A stretch of 14,965 nucleotides of DNA, from positions 1 through 14,965 of the forward strand of contig DAOVTF010000009.1 of the NCBI GenBank assembly GCA_030633225.1. The letters are read 5' to 3'. The notes beneath the pieces are model-generated. The model was not told the DNA's origin, did not search any database, and saw only the letters and a program-made list of their open reading frames with translations. Shown in pieces: positions 13,731 to 14,965 of this stretch. Source of the DNA: Flavobacteriaceae bacterium. Lineage in GTDB: Bacteria > Bacteroidota > Bacteroidia > Flavobacteriales > Flavobacteriaceae. How positions within the stretch are numbered: position 1 is the stretch's first letter; each line of letters begins with the position of its first letter. The position numbers were made by a program, and so were the translations under genes.

Positions 13731-14627
13731 TTAATCTTTTGAAAAATAATTATGTGATTGATAGATACCTGTTTCGGCTTTGACCAATTGCATTAAAATA
13801 TCATTTGCCAAACTACTTGCTCCAAATCTAAAGTAATTTTTATTCATCCATTTTTCGCCTAACATTTCATTAAGCATTACCAAATATTGCAGGGCAATTT
13901 TTGATGTTGAAATCCCACCAGCGGGTTTCATTCCAATCATTTTACCGGTTTTTAAATAATAATCTTTAATTGCATCAAACATCACATAAGTTACAGGTAA
14001 TGTAGCCGCAGGTTGAATTTTACCAGTAGATGTTTTTATAAAGTCAGCCCCGGCGTGCATAGCAATTTCACTTGCTTTTCTAACATTATCTAAAGTATCT
14101 AATTCGCCAGTTTCTAAAATTACTTTTAAGTGAGATTTTCCACAAGCTTCTTTTATTGTAGCAATTTCATCAAAAACAAATTGATAATTTCCAGATAGAA
14201 ATTCACCACGAGAAATAACCATATCAATTTCATCAGCACCTTGATCCACAGCAAACTTAGTATCGCTTAATTTTGCCTGAATATTAGATTGACCACTTGG
14301 GAAAGCAGTTGCCACAGAAGCTACTTGAATTTTACTGCCTTGCAAGGCTTTTTTTGCAACTCCAACATAAGTTGGGTAAACACAAATGGCTGCGACAGTA
14401 GGTATATTTGTTAATGTATCATGCGGATGCATTGCTTTATAACATAATTGTTGCACTTTTCCTTTGGTATCTTTCCCTTCAAGTGTGGTTAAGTCAATCA
14501 TACTAAGAGCAAGTTTTAAGCCTTCAGTTTTTGATGATTTTTTAATGCTTCTTGTGCAATAGCGAGAAACTCTTTCATTCACACCAACTGTATCATAAGT
14601 TGGTATGTTATTTAATATTGAAATCAT
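13731..14627 (-). CDS. deoC: Deoxyribose-phosphate aldolase, DERA-like type
   Basis: 298 aa. It cleaves 2-deoxy-D-ribose 5-phosphate to glyceraldehyde 3-phosphate and acetaldehyde, the last step of deoxynucleoside breakdown. The TIM-barrel catalytic residues are present: Schiff-base Lys198 in DFIKTSTGK, Lys234 in GMKPAGGIS, and Asp135 in DEIDMVI. Their spacing is close to the E. coli enzyme (D102, K167, K201). It is about 40 residues longer than the E. coli protein. The N-terminal extension and the C-terminal stretch LNEMLGEKWMNKNYFRFGAS resemble animal DERA rather than E. coli DeoC. Start ATG 14625-14627. It heads the operon with two ALDH genes; the 2-bp gap to the next gene indicates tight coupling. 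Confidence 0.94.
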   Translation of the reverse strand: MISILNNIPTYDTVGVNERVSRYCTRSIKKSSKTEGLKLALSMIDLTTLEGKDTKGKVQQLCYKAMHPHDTLTNIPTVAAICVYPTYVGVAKKALQGSKIQVASVATAFPSGQSNIQAKLSDTKFAVDQGADEIDMVISRGEFLSGNYQFVFDEIATIKEACGKSHLKVILETGELDTLDNVRKASEIAMHAGADFIKTSTGKIQPAATLPVTYVMFDAIKDYYLKTGKMIGMKPAGGISTSKIALQYLVMLNEMLGEKWMNKNYFRFGASSLANDILMQLVKAETGIYQSHNYFSKD

Positions 14628-14646
14628 TTAATATAATTATGAATTT

Positions 14647-14654
14647 CAAATTTA
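14647..14654 (-). promoter_or_regulatory. Candidate -7 box for the deoC operon
   Basis: The minus strand reads TAAATTTG, an exact TAnnTTTG match, 19 bp upstream of the deoC ATG and downstream of the TonB-gene terminator. No -33 TTG is seen at the standard distance. Two imperfect GGATAA repeats lie just upstream (about 14662-14680). Confidence 0.4.
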
Positions 14655-14691
14655 CAAAAAAAGGATAAAGTAAAGGGATAAGTGAAGAGTT

Positions 14692-14731
14692 AAAAACAGG
14701 AGTGTTAAAAATAATCTTAACTCCTGTTTTT
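14692..14731 (-). terminator. Intrinsic terminator after the TonB-like gene
   Basis: A 12-bp stem, AAAAACAGGAGT (14692-14703) with ACTCCTGTTTTT (14720-14731), closes a 16-nt loop. On the minus strand the stem ends in a run of five T. It lies 21 bp after the TonB-like stop and separates that gene from deoC. Confidence 0.75.
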
Positions 14732-14752
14732 TAAACGGTTTTACAATTAAAA

Positions 14753-14965
14753 CTAATCTATGTATAATGTAATTGGTAGATTATATTTCACACCAACAGG
14801 TCTGTTTCTTTGCTTACCCGGTTCCATTTTTGGTAATTTTTTAATTACCTTTATAGCTTCTTTTTCTATTCTTTTGTGTGATGCTCTTGCTTTAATATTT
14901 ATTATATCACCATATTTATCAACTTCAAATTGAACATTTACTCTTTGTTTACCTGACAAATTAGT
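14753..14965 (-). CDS. TonB-like protein, C-terminal domain only (5' end outside window)
   Basis: The frame is open to the window edge (71 codons, reading in as T-N-L-S-G-K) and stops at 14753, so only the C-terminus is seen. A TTG codon at 14957-14959 is unlikely to be the true start. The sequence is a typical TonB_C domain: RVNVQFEVDKYGDIINIKAR, EAIKVIKKLPKMEPGKQRNR, PVGVKYNLPITLYID. Such domains contact TonB boxes of outer-membrane receptors and transmit energy from ExbBD, but in Bacteroidota they also occur in peptidases and other envelope proteins. The missing N-terminus prevents a firmer call. A hairpin terminator follows. Confidence 0.8.
   Translation of the reverse strand, partial: TNLSGKQRVNVQFEVDKYGDIINIKARASHKRIEKEAIKVIKKLPKMEPGKQRNRPVGVKYNLPITLYID

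Overview
The window is AT-rich chromosomal DNA (roughly one third GC by eye) from a member of the Bacteroidota, most likely a Flavobacteriaceae species. Evidence for this includes TAnnTTTG-type -7 boxes upstream of several genes, a DUF5686/carboxypeptidase-regulatory-like outer-membrane protein, a RemB/Wzi-like protein with a Bacteroidota-style TonB C-terminal domain, a PchR-like AraC regulator, and a separately encoded pyruvate dehydrogenase E1 beta subunit. I saw no rRNA, tRNA, CRISPR array, insertion sequence or phage gene. No gene-free stretch exceeds about 215 bp.

Layout from left to right. (1) Positions 1-1749, minus strand: a bifunctional-nuclease/UVR-motif protein followed 10 bp later by a concentrative nucleoside transporter (NupC/CNT) that runs off the left edge. 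The best promoter in the window (both boxes) lies upstream at 1803-1830. (2) Positions 1897-3668, minus strand: electron-transfer flavoprotein genes etfB then etfA. (3) Divergent from these, 3883-4863: pdhB (E1 beta of pyruvate dehydrogenase), ending in a strong hairpin terminator. The 214-bp gap between etfB and pdhB holds a perfect 18-bp palindrome. (4) Positions 5037-8524, plus strand: an AraC-family regulator and a large DUF5686 outer-membrane protein. (5) Convergent with these, minus strand 8549-14627: a probable operon deoC > aldehyde dehydrogenase > short aldehyde dehydrogenase > WbpD-type sugar N-acetyltransferase, followed by the RemB-like gene with its own -7 box. (6) At the right edge, the 3' end of a TonB-like gene with a hairpin terminator.

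The most interesting part is the deoC/aldehyde dehydrogenase block. The full-length ALDH (488 aa) has all catalytic residues and an ALDH16-like N-terminus. The next gene (286 aa) is an ALDH-like pseudoenzyme with no catalytic Cys, Asn or Glu. It resembles the truncated second domain of ALDH16 proteins. Together they look like a split ALDH16, encoded with a DeoC that resembles the animal DERA type. Inference: DeoC cleaves deoxyribose-5-phosphate to glyceraldehyde-3-phosphate and acetaldehyde, and the ALDH pair disposes of the aldehyde. The 86-bp gap between the two ALDH genes can form two hairpins with complementary loops, a possible RNA control element. The nucleoside transporter at the left edge fits nucleoside salvage but is not in the same operon.

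ETF and pyruvate dehydrogenase both feed electrons and acetyl-CoA into central metabolism, so their shared divergent region is a plausible control point. The rest of the window (DUF5686, RemB-like, TonB-like, WbpD-like) concerns the cell envelope.
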